DNA of 64,000 nucleotides from CAYVQA01 sp045119035 (lineage in GTDB: Bacteria > Bacillota_I > Bacilli_A > ML615J-28 > CAG-313). How positions within the stretch are numbered: the first letter of the stretch is position 1; each line of letters begins with the position of its first letter. The notes beneath the pieces are model-generated. The model saw nothing but the letters and a program-made list of their open reading frames with translations. It had not been told where the DNA came from and searched no databases. The translations under genes were made by a program, and so were the position numbers. Below are positions 33,655 through 42,591 of this stretch, in pieces. The DNA lies in contig JBGVCU010000042.1 of assembly GCA_045119035.1 (NCBI GenBank), positions 1-64,000 of the forward strand. The letters are read 5' to 3'.

Positions 33655-35418
33655 ATGAAATGGAATTTAACAACATTATTCAAAACTGATGAAGATTTCA
33701 AAATTGCATTTGATGAAGTTAGTTCATATATTCCAAAATTAGCATCATTTAAAGGTAAACTTCATGAAGAAAAAGAATTTGTTGAATATTTATTACTAAA
33801 CGATGAACTTGAAGTTTTAGGAGGTAGAGTTTATCAATATTGTTCTTTAAGAAGTGACTTAAACAAAAAGAATGTTGAAAATCTTGCTGAACTTTCTAAA
33901 GTATATAGTTTATTTATGCAACTAGGTACAGCAACTTCTTTTGATAGTCCTGAAATGTTATCTATTGGTAAAGAAACAATTATGGGATTTATTGATCGTC
34001 ATCCAGAAATTGAATCACATCGTTTTGGAATGGAAAAATTATTCAGAAATCAAGATCATGTTTTAGATAATGCAAGTGAAAAGTTATTATCTTATTTCTC
34101 AAGCTCATCAAGAGTAGGTTCAAGTTTATATTCTGCACTTGCTAATGGAGATAGAGATAGCGTTGATGTTAAATTAAAAGATAAGAGCGTTATTAAAGTT
34201 AATACAGCTAACTTTACAATGTATTTAGAAACTTTAAAAGAACCAAGTGATCGTAAAAAAGTATTTGAAGCAGTTTATAAACATTTTAATGATCATAAAA
34301 ATACATTTGCAGGGATTTATGAAGCCGTATTAAATAGTGGTAAAGCATATTCTAAAGCAAGAAATTATGATTCAATTTTAGAAAGTCATTTATATGGAAA
34401 TAATATTCCAACAAGTGTTTATCATAATTTAGTTAACGTTGCTTCTAAACATAATAAATCACTTAAAAAGTATTTAAAATTAAGAAAAAAATATTTAGGT
34501 TTAAAACAATATCATACATATGATAGATTCTTAAATTTAGCTTCAAGTGATGCTTCTTATACATATGATGAAGCAAGAGAAATTTTCTTCAAATCTATTT
34601 CACACTTACCAGAAGATTTTGTTGAATACGCACATGAAGCAATTAAAGATGGTTATGTAGATGTATATCCTCAAGATGGAAAACGTACAGGTGCTTATTC
34701 TTCTGGTGTAACTGATACTCATCCATTTATTTTACTTAACTATACAAATGGACTTGATGATGTATTTACTTTAGCTCATGAAGCTGGACACTCTATTCAT
34801 ACATTATATGCTATGAATAACCAAGAAGGAATTAATCAAAATTATACAATCTTTGTTGCTGAAATTGCATCAACATTCAACGAACATAATTTACTTGATT
34901 ATTTTATTAAATCAGGAGATGCTTCAAAAGAAGTTAAAATTCAATTAATTCAAAAAGCAATCGATTCAATTATTGGTACTTTCTACCGTCAAACATTATT
35001 TGCTCACTATGAACTACTTGCTCATGAGGCAGTTGAAAAAGACCAACCAATTAACTATCAAGTATTATCTAATATCATGATTGATTTATACAAACAATAT
35101 TACGGATTAGATATTACTAAAGAAGGATATAAAGAATATGTATGGGCATATATTCCACACTTATTTAATAGTCCATTCTATGTTTATCAATATGCTACAT
35201 CTTTTGCAGCAAGCTTCAAGTTATATCAAGATGTAAAAAACAATGTGCCTGGTGCATTTGATCGTTATACTGGACTTCTAAAATCTGGTGGATCTAAATA
35301 TCCAATTGAACAAGCTAAAGAAGCTGGTGTTGACTTTACTAAAAAAGAAACATTTATGGCTGTTATTAATAGAATGGATGAATTAGTTTCTGAACTTGAA
35401 AAATTATTAGAAGAATAA
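33655..35418 (+). CDS. pepF: Oligoendopeptidase F (M3 family)
   Basis: A 587-residue cytoplasmic metallopeptidase degrading oligopeptides. The zinc motif H-E-x-x-H is seen as L-A-H-E-A-G-H-S-I-H near residue 380, with the downstream Glu in A-E-I-A-S-T-F near 402. The C-terminal Y-Q-Y-A-T-S segment with conserved Tyr residues is also present. Length is normal. AGGGAGGAAAA precedes the ATG. With pepV and the M20 enzyme it points to peptide-based nutrition. Confidence 0.94.
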   Translation: MKWNLTTLFKTDEDFKIAFDEVSSYIPKLASFKGKLHEEKEFVEYLLLNDELEVLGGRVYQYCSLRSDLNKKNVENLAELSKVYSLFMQLGTATSFDSPEMLSIGKETIMGFIDRHPEIESHRFGMEKLFRNQDHVLDNASEKLLSYFSSSSRVGSSLYSALANGDRDSVDVKLKDKSVIKVNTANFTMYLETLKEPSDRKKVFEAVYKHFNDHKNTFAGIYEAVLNSGKAYSKARNYDSILESHLYGNNIPTSVYHNLVNVASKHNKSLKKYLKLRKKYLGLKQYHTYDRFLNLASSDASYTYDEAREIFFKSISHLPEDFVEYAHEAIKDGYVDVYPQDGKRTGAYSSGVTDTHPFILLNYTNGLDDVFTLAHEAGHSIHTLYAMNNQEGINQNYTIFVAEIASTFNEHNLLDYFIKSGDASKEVKIQLIQKAIDSIIGTFYRQTLFAHYELLAHEAVEKDQPINYQVLSNIMIDLYKQYYGLDITKEGYKEYVWAYIPHLFNSPFYVYQYATSFAASFKLYQDVKNNVPGAFDRYTGLLKSGGSKYPIEQAKEAGVDFTKKETFMAVINRMDELVSELEKLLEE

Positions 35419-35423
35419 AAAAT

Positions 35424-35450
35424 AAAGGCTCTATTTATTAGAGCCTTTTT
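35424..35450. terminator. Convergent terminator between pepF and ktrA
   Basis: AAAGGCTCTA/TAGAGCCTTT stem with flanking A and T tracts serves both converging genes. Confidence 0.88.
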
Positions 35451-35459
35451 CATATCAAT

Positions 35460-36113
35460 TTATATTTTAAGCTTTTTTAAGCTTGTTGTATTTGCAACAA
35501 TAACTAATTTCATATTCTCATTAAGTATTTTATTTGGATCAATAGTTGTTTCTAATGAACCATTTTCTTTTATTGCAATGATATTAAATGAATATTTTTT
35601 TCTTAAATTTAATTCTAGTAAAGATTTTCCGATCCACTCTTTTTTACAATCAAGTTCAATAATTGATACTTCTTCTGTTAATTCAATTGCATCTATAAAA
35701 CCTGATGATAAAAGGTTTTTCGCAAGTCTAATTCCTGATTCTTTTTCAGGGAAAATTACTTTATCAGCACCAACTTTTGTAAGAATCTTATAATGCATTT
35801 CGCTAGAACATTTTGCAATAACATTTTTAACACCCAATTCTTTACATAACATTACAGTCATTACACTTGATTCAATATTTTCAGCCATTGCAACAATAAC
35901 AGTATCTACATCTTGAATTCCTAGTTGTTTTAATACATCGATATTAGTTGTATTCCCACATTTACAAAAAGCAAGTTCTGTTGCAGCATTATTAACAATA
36001 TTTTCATCAAAATCAATAGATATAACCTCTGCTCCAGATCTTTCTAATTCTTTTGCTACAGATAATCCATAGCGACCTAAACCAAATACAGCATATGTTT
36101 TTTTAATACTCAT
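35460..36113 (-). CDS. ktrA: Potassium uptake regulatory subunit (KtrA/TrkA type)
   Basis: A 217-residue RCK protein: an N-terminal Rossmann RCK_N domain (F-G-L-G-R-Y-G near residue 10, acidic I-D-F-D near 33) and a C-terminal RCK_C domain from about 135. Such octameric rings bind ATP/ADP and gate the membrane partner, which is encoded nine bases upstream as an operon. Length matches KtrA of Bacillus. Confidence 0.92.
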   Translation of the reverse strand: MSIKKTYAVFGLGRYGLSVAKELERSGAEVISIDFDENIVNNAATELAFCKCGNTTNIDVLKQLGIQDVDTVIVAMAENIESSVMTVMLCKELGVKNVIAKCSSEMHYKILTKVGADKVIFPEKESGIRLAKNLLSSGFIDAIELTEEVSIIELDCKKEWIGKSLLELNLRKKYSFNIIAIKENGSLETTIDPNKILNENMKLVIVANTTSLKKLKI

Positions 36114-36122
36114 AATAATCTC

Positions 36123-37475
36123 CTATCCTATACTTACATCTTCTGTTGGATTTTTTATTAAATTTGAAGTACTCTTCTTTGACTTAAAAGCAATTGCAAG
36201 AGTAATCGGACCAACTCTACCTAAATACATTGTAAAAATTATTATTATTTTACTAGCTAAATTAAGGGAAGAAGTTAAATTTCTAGACAACCCAACTGTT
36301 GCAGTTGCGCTTACTGTTTCATATAAAATATCAACAATTGATCTATTGCATGTATAAGTTAATAAAATTGTTGAAATCAACATTATAATAAATGACATAC
36401 AAGTAACAGCAACAGCTTTTCTTGTAATATCATTAGACAGAGTACGATTAAATAATACAACTTCTTTCTTATTGCGAATAGAAGCAATAGTTATAGCAAG
36501 TAAGGAAACAATTGTAATTGTTTTTATTCCTCCTGCAGTACCAACTGGAGAACCACCAATAAACATAAGAATTAAACAAATTAATGTCGATGAATTCGTT
36601 AAATTTTCTTGTGGAATAGAAGCAAATCCAGCTGTTCGTGTTGTGATTGATTGGAATAATGATATTTGAATTTTATCAAACAACGAATATGTTGAAATCG
36701 TATTAATATTATTGTATTCAAATAGTAAAATTAAAGATGCACCACCAAATATTAAAACAAATGTTGCAGATAAAACAATTTTACTATGTAATGTTAAATT
36801 TTTAAAACACTTGAAATGTTTAGTTTTAAATTCTTTTAAAACACCCAATACATCCCACCATACAGTAAAACCTAACCCACCTAAAATAATCAAAATACTA
36901 GTTATTAGATTTACTAAAATATTTGTTGAATAGTTATATAAACTATTATCACCAATTATATCCATTCCAGCATTACAAAAAGCAGAAACAGAATTAAATA
37001 TTGAAATCCAAATACCCTTTACACCAAATTCAGGAACAAATACAAACATATAGAACACTGCACCAATTAATTCAATTATAAATGTACCAATAAATACATT
37101 ATTAATGAATTTTCTAAGACCAGCTAATGTATTCAAATTAAAGGCATCTTGAATTAATAAATTATTTTTTAATCTAAGCTTTTTATTTATTATAATCAAA
37201 AATGCTGACATTACTGCAATTACTCCAACGCCACCAATTTGTATCAGTATTAATATAACTAATTGTCCAAAAAAACTCCAAGTAGAATAAGTTGGCACTG
37301 TTACAAGGCCAGTAACACATGTAGAAGTTGTTGCTGTAAATAAAGCATCAATATATGATACAGGCAGACCATCTTTATGACTAAATGGTAAAGTAAGCAA
37401 TAAACTTCCTACAAAAATAACTAATAAAAAACTCATTAATATTACTTGAGTGGTAGTAATCTTTTTAGTTTTCAT
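36123..37475 (-). CDS. ktrB: Potassium uptake membrane subunit (KtrB/TrkH type)
   Basis: A 450-residue membrane protein of the TrkH/Ktr superfamily with four P-loop repeats. Filter-like segments are T-C-V-T-G-L near 60, F-C-N-A-G-M-D near 175, T-T-R-T-A-G-F near 290 and A-T-V-G-L near 400. S-P-V-G-T-A-G-G-I-K is also present. ATG 37475 follows AGGAGTCATT; a longer frame opens at 37505 but has no such site. It forms the K+ transporter with the KtrA protein. Confidence 0.92.
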   Translation of the reverse strand: MKTKKITTTQVILMSFLLVIFVGSLLLTLPFSHKDGLPVSYIDALFTATTSTCVTGLVTVPTYSTWSFFGQLVILILIQIGGVGVIAVMSAFLIIINKKLRLKNNLLIQDAFNLNTLAGLRKFINNVFIGTFIIELIGAVFYMFVFVPEFGVKGIWISIFNSVSAFCNAGMDIIGDNSLYNYSTNILVNLITSILIILGGLGFTVWWDVLGVLKEFKTKHFKCFKNLTLHSKIVLSATFVLIFGGASLILLFEYNNINTISTYSLFDKIQISLFQSITTRTAGFASIPQENLTNSSTLICLILMFIGGSPVGTAGGIKTITIVSLLAITIASIRNKKEVVLFNRTLSNDITRKAVAVTCMSFIIMLISTILLTYTCNRSIVDILYETVSATATVGLSRNLTSSLNLASKIIIIFTMYLGRVGPITLAIAFKSKKSTSNLIKNPTEDVSIG

Positions 37476-37660
37476 AATGACTCCTATTAATTTGACAGAC
37501 TCCACCTTAAAATTATTCTTATTATAACATACTATATATATTTATTCAAATGTATAGATAATAGCTAAATTATTTTTTAAAATGATTTAAAAAATAAGTT
37601 CTATTTATTATAACCTTTTTCTATATTATATAATATATTTTAATTAGTTGTAAAGTAAAT

Positions 37661-37684
37661 AAAAAAACCACTTTAAAAGTGGTT
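37661..37684 (-). terminator. Terminator of efp
   Basis: AACCACTTT/AAAGTGGTT stem-loop just downstream of the efp stop, followed by T residues on the minus strand. Confidence 0.85.
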
Positions 37685-37699
37685 ATTTTAATAGCTTAA

Positions 37700-38257
37700 T
37701 TATGCTCTTGATGAATATTTACCATCAGTTGTATTAACGATAACTTTTTCACCTTGTTCAATAAACATAGGAACTTTGATAACAAATCCAGTTTCTAATG
37801 TTGCTTCTTTTAAAGCATTTGTTGCAGTGTTTCCAGCAACAGCAGGAGCACTTTCAGTTACTTCTAATACTACTTTTTCAGGTAAGTTAATACCGATAAT
37901 TTCATCACCATAGAATACAATTTCAATTTCCATATTTTCAATTAAGAAATTTGATTCCCATTTTAATCTTTCTGTAGGTACTTCAACTTGTTCCCAAGAT
38001 TCAGTATCCATGAATACATAAGCATCACCAGTGTTATAAGAATAAGACATCTTTCTTTTTTCTAAGATAGCTTGTTCCATTTTTTCACCAGCACTGAATG
38101 TATAGTTAATGTTATTTCCAGTACGGCAATCTTTTAAAGTTGTACGAACAAACGCACTTCCTTTACCTGGTTTAACGTGTTGGAAATCTAAAATTTGATA
38201 AATATGGTTGTTATATAAAATTGTAAGTCCTGTTTTAAAATCAGCTGTTGAAATCAT
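37700..38257 (-). CDS. efp: Elongation factor P
   Basis: A 185-residue translation factor that rescues ribosomes at polyproline stretches. Three OB-like domains: the KOW-like N-terminal domain with the conserved loop K-P-G-K-G-S-A-F-V-R near residue 32, whose Lys is the modification site in other bacteria, then the central and C-terminal domains ending V-N-T-T-D-G-K-Y. No modification-enzyme gene is nearby. Ribosome-binding site AGGAGGAAG. It is monocistronic. Confidence 0.96.
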   Translation of the reverse strand: MISTADFKTGLTILYNNHIYQILDFQHVKPGKGSAFVRTTLKDCRTGNNINYTFSAGEKMEQAILEKRKMSYSYNTGDAYVFMDTESWEQVEVPTERLKWESNFLIENMEIEIVFYGDEIIGINLPEKVVLEVTESAPAVAGNTATNALKEATLETGFVIKVPMFIEQGEKVIVNTTDGKYSSRA

Positions 38258-38366
38258 TAATAGCTTCCTCCTAAAATTTTATCGTACATATTATACCATA
38301 ATTTATGATATATTTCAAATTAATTGAAAATATATTTATTTTTGATATAATTTATATGGTGATATT

Positions 38367-39242
38367 ATGAAAGAAAAAAATATTATTGTTCTTAAAAACC
38401 AAGGTTTTTGTTTTGGAGTTAAAAGTGCAATAGATTTATTAGAAGAAAATATTAATAAATTACCTAAACCAATTTACTTATTAGGTAATATTGTCCATAA
38501 CAAATTTGTAAAAAAACATTTTGAAGATTTAGGTGTTATAGTTCTTGAAAATGATACAAGAATTAATATGTTAAATAACATTAATTCAGGAAGTGTTGTT
38601 ATTACTGCTCATGGAGTAAGTAGTAGTATCTATAGATTATTAGAAGAAAAAAAGATCCCTTATCTTGATACGACATGTCCATTTGTTAAAAAATCTAGTG
38701 AACTTATTTTAGAATATATTAATAATGGATATGATGTAGTATATATTGGTAAGAAAAATCATCCTGAAACAGAAGGTATAATATCTGAAAGTAATCATAT
38801 TCATTTAATTGAAAATATTAATGATTTAGATTTATTACATATAAATAATAGTAAAATAGCATTAAGTAATCAAACTACTATGTCAATATATGATATTGAA
38901 GAAATAGTCAATAAGATTAAAGAAATTTATCCAAATATTGTTGTTTTAAAAACAATTTGTAATACAACTAAAAATAGACAAAAAGAATTATCTGAAACTT
39001 TAAATAATTTAAACGGCGATAATACATTAGTTTTTGTTATTGGAGATCCTACTAGTAATAATACTAAAATGTTGGAAAAACGTGCCAATGGCTTTAAAAA
39101 TGCCCTAGTTTTTAAAATTGAAGATGAAAGTATGTTAGATGCTAATTTGGTTAAAAAATATTCAAATATTGTAATTACTTCTGGAGCATCAACTCCAAGC
39201 TATATAGTTGATAAAGTTATTGATAAAATAAATAATATATAA
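38367..39242 (+). CDS. ispH: 4-hydroxy-3-methylbut-2-enyl diphosphate reductase
   Basis: A 291-residue Fe-S enzyme, the last step of the MEP isoprenoid pathway. The three cluster cysteines are visible in F-C-F-G-V-K-S-A near residue 13, D-T-T-C-P-F-V near 96 and T-I-C-N-T-T near 190. The substrate histidines (I-V-H-N and T-A-H-G-V) and the T-S-N motif are present. It uses the local GGTGATATT ribosome-binding site. With uppP it implies MEP-derived undecaprenyl carrier. Confidence 0.95.
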   Translation: MKEKNIIVLKNQGFCFGVKSAIDLLEENINKLPKPIYLLGNIVHNKFVKKHFEDLGVIVLENDTRINMLNNINSGSVVITAHGVSSSIYRLLEEKKIPYLDTTCPFVKKSSELILEYINNGYDVVYIGKKNHPETEGIISESNHIHLIENINDLDLLHINNSKIALSNQTTMSIYDIEEIVNKIKEIYPNIVVLKTICNTTKNRQKELSETLNNLNGDNTLVFVIGDPTSNNTKMLEKRANGFKNALVFKIEDESMLDANLVKKYSNIVITSGASTPSYIVDKVIDKINNI

Positions 39243-39244
39243 GA

Positions 39245-39270
39245 AAAAGGCCATTTTAAAATGGCCTTTT
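39245..39270. terminator. Convergent terminator between ispH and the lipoprotein gene
   Basis: AAAAGGCCATTTT/AAATGGCCTTTT is a strong stem with A and T flanks and overlaps the lipoprotein stop codon. Confidence 0.88.
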
Positions 39271-40393
39271 ATTTCATTGTAATTGAATTAAAGGAACTCA
39301 TAAACTCTGACATATATTTGTCATTTACTAAAGTAAAAGCAACTATATAAATTAGATCTTCTTTAATAATATAAGCTTGAATTTGTGTCATTTTCACACC
39401 TTCTAATGTACCAGAAACTTTTACTTTAATTGCTTTATAGCCATCTATCCTTGTTTGTTCATATGTTTCAATTGTAAAACTATCTCCAAATAGATCTTTA
39501 TAATTTTGTTCTAAGTATTCTTTTGTTATATCTTCTTCAGAATAACCAGAAGTTAAGTATATAACTATATTATCTCCTTCAATAGGATAATTTGGACTAA
39601 CCGCTAATATAATAGAAGAATCTTGTTCCAAGATGAATCCTTTTGGAATGTCTATTGTTAAATCATAATACTTAATTTGTCCTGCTTGAGGAATACTTTC
39701 AATTGTTGTTGATTCATAGTCTGATAAATTAAGTTCAATTTTACCTTCAAATCTTTCTTCCTCATTAACAACATTTCTAATTCTTTGTTTATATTCACAA
39801 TTTATTTTTGTTAATTTACGACTAGAATTAATTTTAAAAACAACATTTTTCATCGTAACATAACAATACTGATTTCCTTCACTAGTTTCGATTAAAAATT
39901 GTAAGTTAATTTCTTCATCTGAAGAATATTCATTATTAGCTCTATCATATTTAAATAAATTATAATTATCTAAAAATTTGCTAAATAATAAGCTGAAAAA
40001 TTCTTTTTGAATATACGCAGCTTCTGAATTTAATATTTGTTCATCTGTAGAGACTGACCCTGTAGAGACTAACCTTTGTGTAATTACTACAGAAACATTA
40101 TCATCAGTTATTTTATATAAAGTTTCTTGAGTGTAAGGCTGCTCAACTGGAATAAATTTTGGATAATAAATAACTTTCAATGTATAGTTATCATAATTGC
40201 TCTTATCAGAAATTTCCTTCCATTCATCATATGAAATAGGTTTAGCATATGGATCTGATGTTCTTTGTGGCACTCCACAAAGCGCACAAACATATCCTGT
40301 ACCATCTGTAGATTCAACCCATTCATGTTGACATAACAAATTACATGAAGTTAAGGTAAAAAGTACTAAAAGAATAAAAAATATTTTTTTCAT
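39269..40393 (-). CDS. Two-module lipoprotein (modules A and B)
   Basis: A 374-residue lipoprotein (lipobox L-T-S-C near residue 17). Module A (about 20-235) starts with a Cys/His segment C-Q-H-E-W...Y-V-C-A-L-C and matches the protein at 41872-42579. Module B (about 245-374, from Y-Y-D-L-T-I-D-I-P-K-G-F) has the PsbP/DcrB-like strand pattern and matches the proteins at 40443 and 41235. It thus joins both modules found separately beside it. Function is unknown; ligand or envelope binding outside the cell is a guess. AGGAGG precedes the start. Confidence 0.65.
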   Translation of the reverse strand: MKKIFFILLVLFTLTSCNLLCQHEWVESTDGTGYVCALCGVPQRTSDPYAKPISYDEWKEISDKSNYDNYTLKVIYYPKFIPVEQPYTQETLYKITDDNVSVVITQRLVSTGSVSTDEQILNSEAAYIQKEFFSLLFSKFLDNYNLFKYDRANNEYSSDEEINLQFLIETSEGNQYCYVTMKNVVFKINSSRKLTKINCEYKQRIRNVVNEEERFEGKIELNLSDYESTTIESIPQAGQIKYYDLTIDIPKGFILEQDSSIILAVSPNYPIEGDNIVIYLTSGYSEEDITKEYLEQNYKDLFGDSFTIETYEQTRIDGYKAIKVKVSGTLEGVKMTQIQAYIIKEDLIYIVAFTLVNDKYMSEFMSSFNSITMK

Positions 40394-40442
40394 AAAATTC
40401 CTCCTTTTGTTATATTTTAATTATAAATATATACTACTCTTT

Positions 40443-40955
40443 TTAAAATATACCTATCTTTAAAGAATTCATTACTTCCTCAAAAACATCATGATACTCA
40501 CTATTTTCTGTAAAAGTAAATGTTACACTATATGTACCAGTAATATGGAAAATTAAAATTTGAGTTTGATCAATATCTTGGGGACCACGACTTATTGAGT
40601 AGGTTAATTTAATAGCATTAACGCCATCTACTTTTATTTCTTCATATGTAGAAAACCTACTAAATCCGGGGATATTATATCTATATAATTTCGCTAGATC
40701 ACTTTCATTATATAAATGCATACGACTTGCTTTATCTTTAACAAAAGTAATATTATCTCTTACAGAAGGATAATCTTCACTAACAGCAATATCAACACCT
40801 TCAGTTTCTGTTACAACAAAATTTTCAGGAATTTTTACTCTTAAAGCTCCTATTTTGTAACGACCTATTCCAAATATAGAATAAAGATTTGAAAGTACTA
40901 TTATCCATAAACAAATTGTAACTATAGTTATAATAATTTTCGTTCTTTTTCGCAT
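40443..40955 (-). CDS. Membrane-anchored module-B protein
   Basis: A 170-residue protein with an N-terminal membrane segment (about 6-27) and no lipobox Cys, followed by one module B: V-K-I-P-E-N-F-V-V near 40, A-V-S-E-D-Y-P-S-V near 57, D-G-V-N-A-I-K-L near 112 and I-L-I-F-H near 133. It is paralogous to the end of the 39269 protein and to the 41235 protein. AAGGAT precedes the ATG. Function is unknown. Confidence 0.6.
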   Translation of the reverse strand: MRKRTKIIITIVTICLWIIVLSNLYSIFGIGRYKIGALRVKIPENFVVTETEGVDIAVSEDYPSVRDNITFVKDKASRMHLYNESDLAKLYRYNIPGFSRFSTYEEIKVDGVNAIKLTYSISRGPQDIDQTQILIFHITGTYSVTFTFTENSEYHDVFEEVMNSLKIGIF

Positions 40956-40979
40956 ATCTTATCTATCCTTTTATATTAT

Positions 40980-41175
40980 TTATTCTGTAAAAACATTTGA
41001 ACTATTTACAGAAGTTGTTGCATATGAGTGTAAATTAAACATTGTATAACCACTAATTATACTACTAGATTCACCATCAAAAAAAGTTCACAAACATATG
41101 TTAAATCATTTCTTATCCACCTATAAATAAATTCATCATTAATAGCGTCACATGAAGTAATTAAAGTAATAAATA
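40980..41175 (-). pseudogene. Remnant of a module-A lipoprotein gene
   Basis: On the minus strand a lipobox-like stretch (V-F-I-T-L-I-T-S-C-D) is followed by a short segment with Y-V-C-E-L. After a frame change comes an end reading Y-T-M-F-N-L-H-S-Y-A-T-T, then TAA. This matches the end of the 41872 protein (Y-A-V-F-N-L-F-D-Y-G-T-T). The middle, about 150 codons, is deleted and no start is left. It is a dead member of the local lipoprotein family. Bases 41176-41234 hold nothing else. Confidence 0.6.
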
Positions 41176-41234
41176 CCTTATATTAATAAAAACTATTTTA
41201 AAAATAAATACTTCTCAAATATTATATAAATATT

Positions 41235-41780
41235 TTATTTTACTTTAATTGTATTTATTATCTCTTTAAACAAATAATATCCACTTTCTGTATATGAATA
41301 AAATGATAAAACATATGTAGCATTATCATGAAAAATAAAAACTTGAATGATTTTAATATACCAGTCTTTTCTATCATATCTAGTTTGCACCTTAAGAGCT
41401 GAAGTATTATTGATAGTGTATCTTTCAAATTTCTCTATTGTAAAATCTTCATCTATTTGTGGATCATATTGTTTTATAAAATATTGCTCATTATAATAAT
41501 CATCATTTGATTTAACAGTTGTTTCAAAAGTAATGTGTTCTTGTACAAAAGGAAACTTTTTACTCATAGCAACTCTTATGTTTGATCCAGTTAGAACCTC
41601 AAATTCTTTAAATTTATCAAGTTTACGAATAACTTTATATCCATCAGGTAAATCTATTATTACCTTATCATATTTATATTTTCCAAAATATTTAAAAGTA
41701 CATGATGAAAGTGTTAATAATAAAAATATAAATAATAGTAATGATGTTAATTTTTTTACTGAATTTAACACATTAATCAT
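41235..41780 (-). CDS. Lipoprotein with module B
   Basis: A protein of about 180 residues with a lipoprotein signal peptide (L-L-T-L-S-S-C) followed by one module B: V-I-I-D-L-P-D-G-Y-K-V near 40, M-S-K-K-F-P-F-V near 72 and I-Q-V-F-I-F-H near 147. GAGGAG directly abuts the ATG at 41780, so the GTG four codons later (41771) may be the true start at better spacing. It is paralogous to the neighbours. Function is unknown. Confidence 0.6.
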   Translation of the reverse strand: MINVLNSVKKLTSLLLFIFLLLTLSSCTFKYFGKYKYDKVIIDLPDGYKVIRKLDKFKEFEVLTGSNIRVAMSKKFPFVQEHITFETTVKSNDDYYNEQYFIKQYDPQIDEDFTIEKFERYTINNTSALKVQTRYDRKDWYIKIIQVFIFHDNATYVLSFYSYTESGYYLFKEIINTIKVK

Positions 41781-41832
41781 CTCCTCAAATATATTATATC
41801 ATATAAATATTTTATATACAAGAGAATATATA

Positions 41833-41866
41833 AAAATACATCAGTAATTTTACTGATGTATTTTAT
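41833..41866 (-). terminator. Hairpin downstream of the module-A lipoprotein gene
   Basis: A long stem, AAAATACATCAGTAA pairing with its complement, lies just after the stop of the 41872 gene, with A/T-rich flanks. Confidence 0.75.
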
Positions 41867-41871
41867 TTTTA

Positions 41872-42579
41872 TTATTCAACATCTACTTGTGTATTAGCTA
41901 CAGTAGTTCCGTAATCAAACAAATTAAACACTGCATAGCATTCTATAGTTACTTCACCTTGTCCAGGAACGTTAGTAATTTGAACATAATTTCCTTCAAT
42001 AGAAGCTAGCATTTTATTAGCATCAACTTTAATAACTGTATTTTTAAAGATACAAGTAAGCGATGCTTGATGAAGATTCATTGTAATATCAACTGTAATA
42101 TCTTCACTACAAGTATAAACTTTTTCTGATTCAACATAAGTAAATTTATCCGCATAACCTAATAGACCAATAAATAATTCTTTATATAATTCTCTTTGTT
42201 CATTAGATTCTTCTATAGTAAAAGCTACATCATCCAAAACAACTTGTCCACTATATCTTGCTGTTAAAGATACATAAGTATCAGTGATTTTATATTTATT
42301 ATATTGTTGTTCTACTCCACCTTTTTCAAGATAGCTAGAATATTCTACTGTATAATTTTTATAATATTCTTCATTTTGAAGAGACTGCCAATTTACAATA
42401 GATAAACCAGGTTCATTTATATTTTCTTTTTTCTCATCTCCACATTTATCACATGTATAGATAATTGCATCATCTGTAGAATCTGTTTGTTTCCAATTAT
42501 GTTCACAATCTGATTCATCGTTACATGAAACAAGTGTTAGCGAAAATAACATCATAATAACTAGTAATAATTTTTTCAT
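41872..42579 (-). CDS. Lipoprotein with module A
   Basis: A 235-residue lipoprotein (lipobox L-V-S-C near 19). The mature part opens with C-E-H-N-W and, 15-20 residues later, C-D-K-C-G, suggesting a Cys/His metal site, followed by a beta-rich domain (Y-K-N-Y-T-V-E-Y near 80, L-D-D-V-A-F near 115). It is paralogous to the first two thirds of the 39269 protein. It follows the CDF gene by 12 bases, so both may be co-transcribed. Function is unknown. Confidence 0.65.
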   Translation of the reverse strand: MKKLLLVIMMLFSLTLVSCNDESDCEHNWKQTDSTDDAIIYTCDKCGDEKKENINEPGLSIVNWQSLQNEEYYKNYTVEYSSYLEKGGVEQQYNKYKITDTYVSLTARYSGQVVLDDVAFTIEESNEQRELYKELFIGLLGYADKFTYVESEKVYTCSEDITVDITMNLHQASLTCIFKNTVIKVDANKMLASIEGNYVQITNVPGQGEVTIECYAVFNLFDYGTTVANTQVDVE

Positions 42580-42591
42580 AAATACTTCCTT

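Noticed and set aside
41533..41847. A 104-codon plus-strand ORF opposite the module-B lipoprotein
   Set aside because: It is antisense to a signal-peptide gene, and its composition reflects the complement of that frame.
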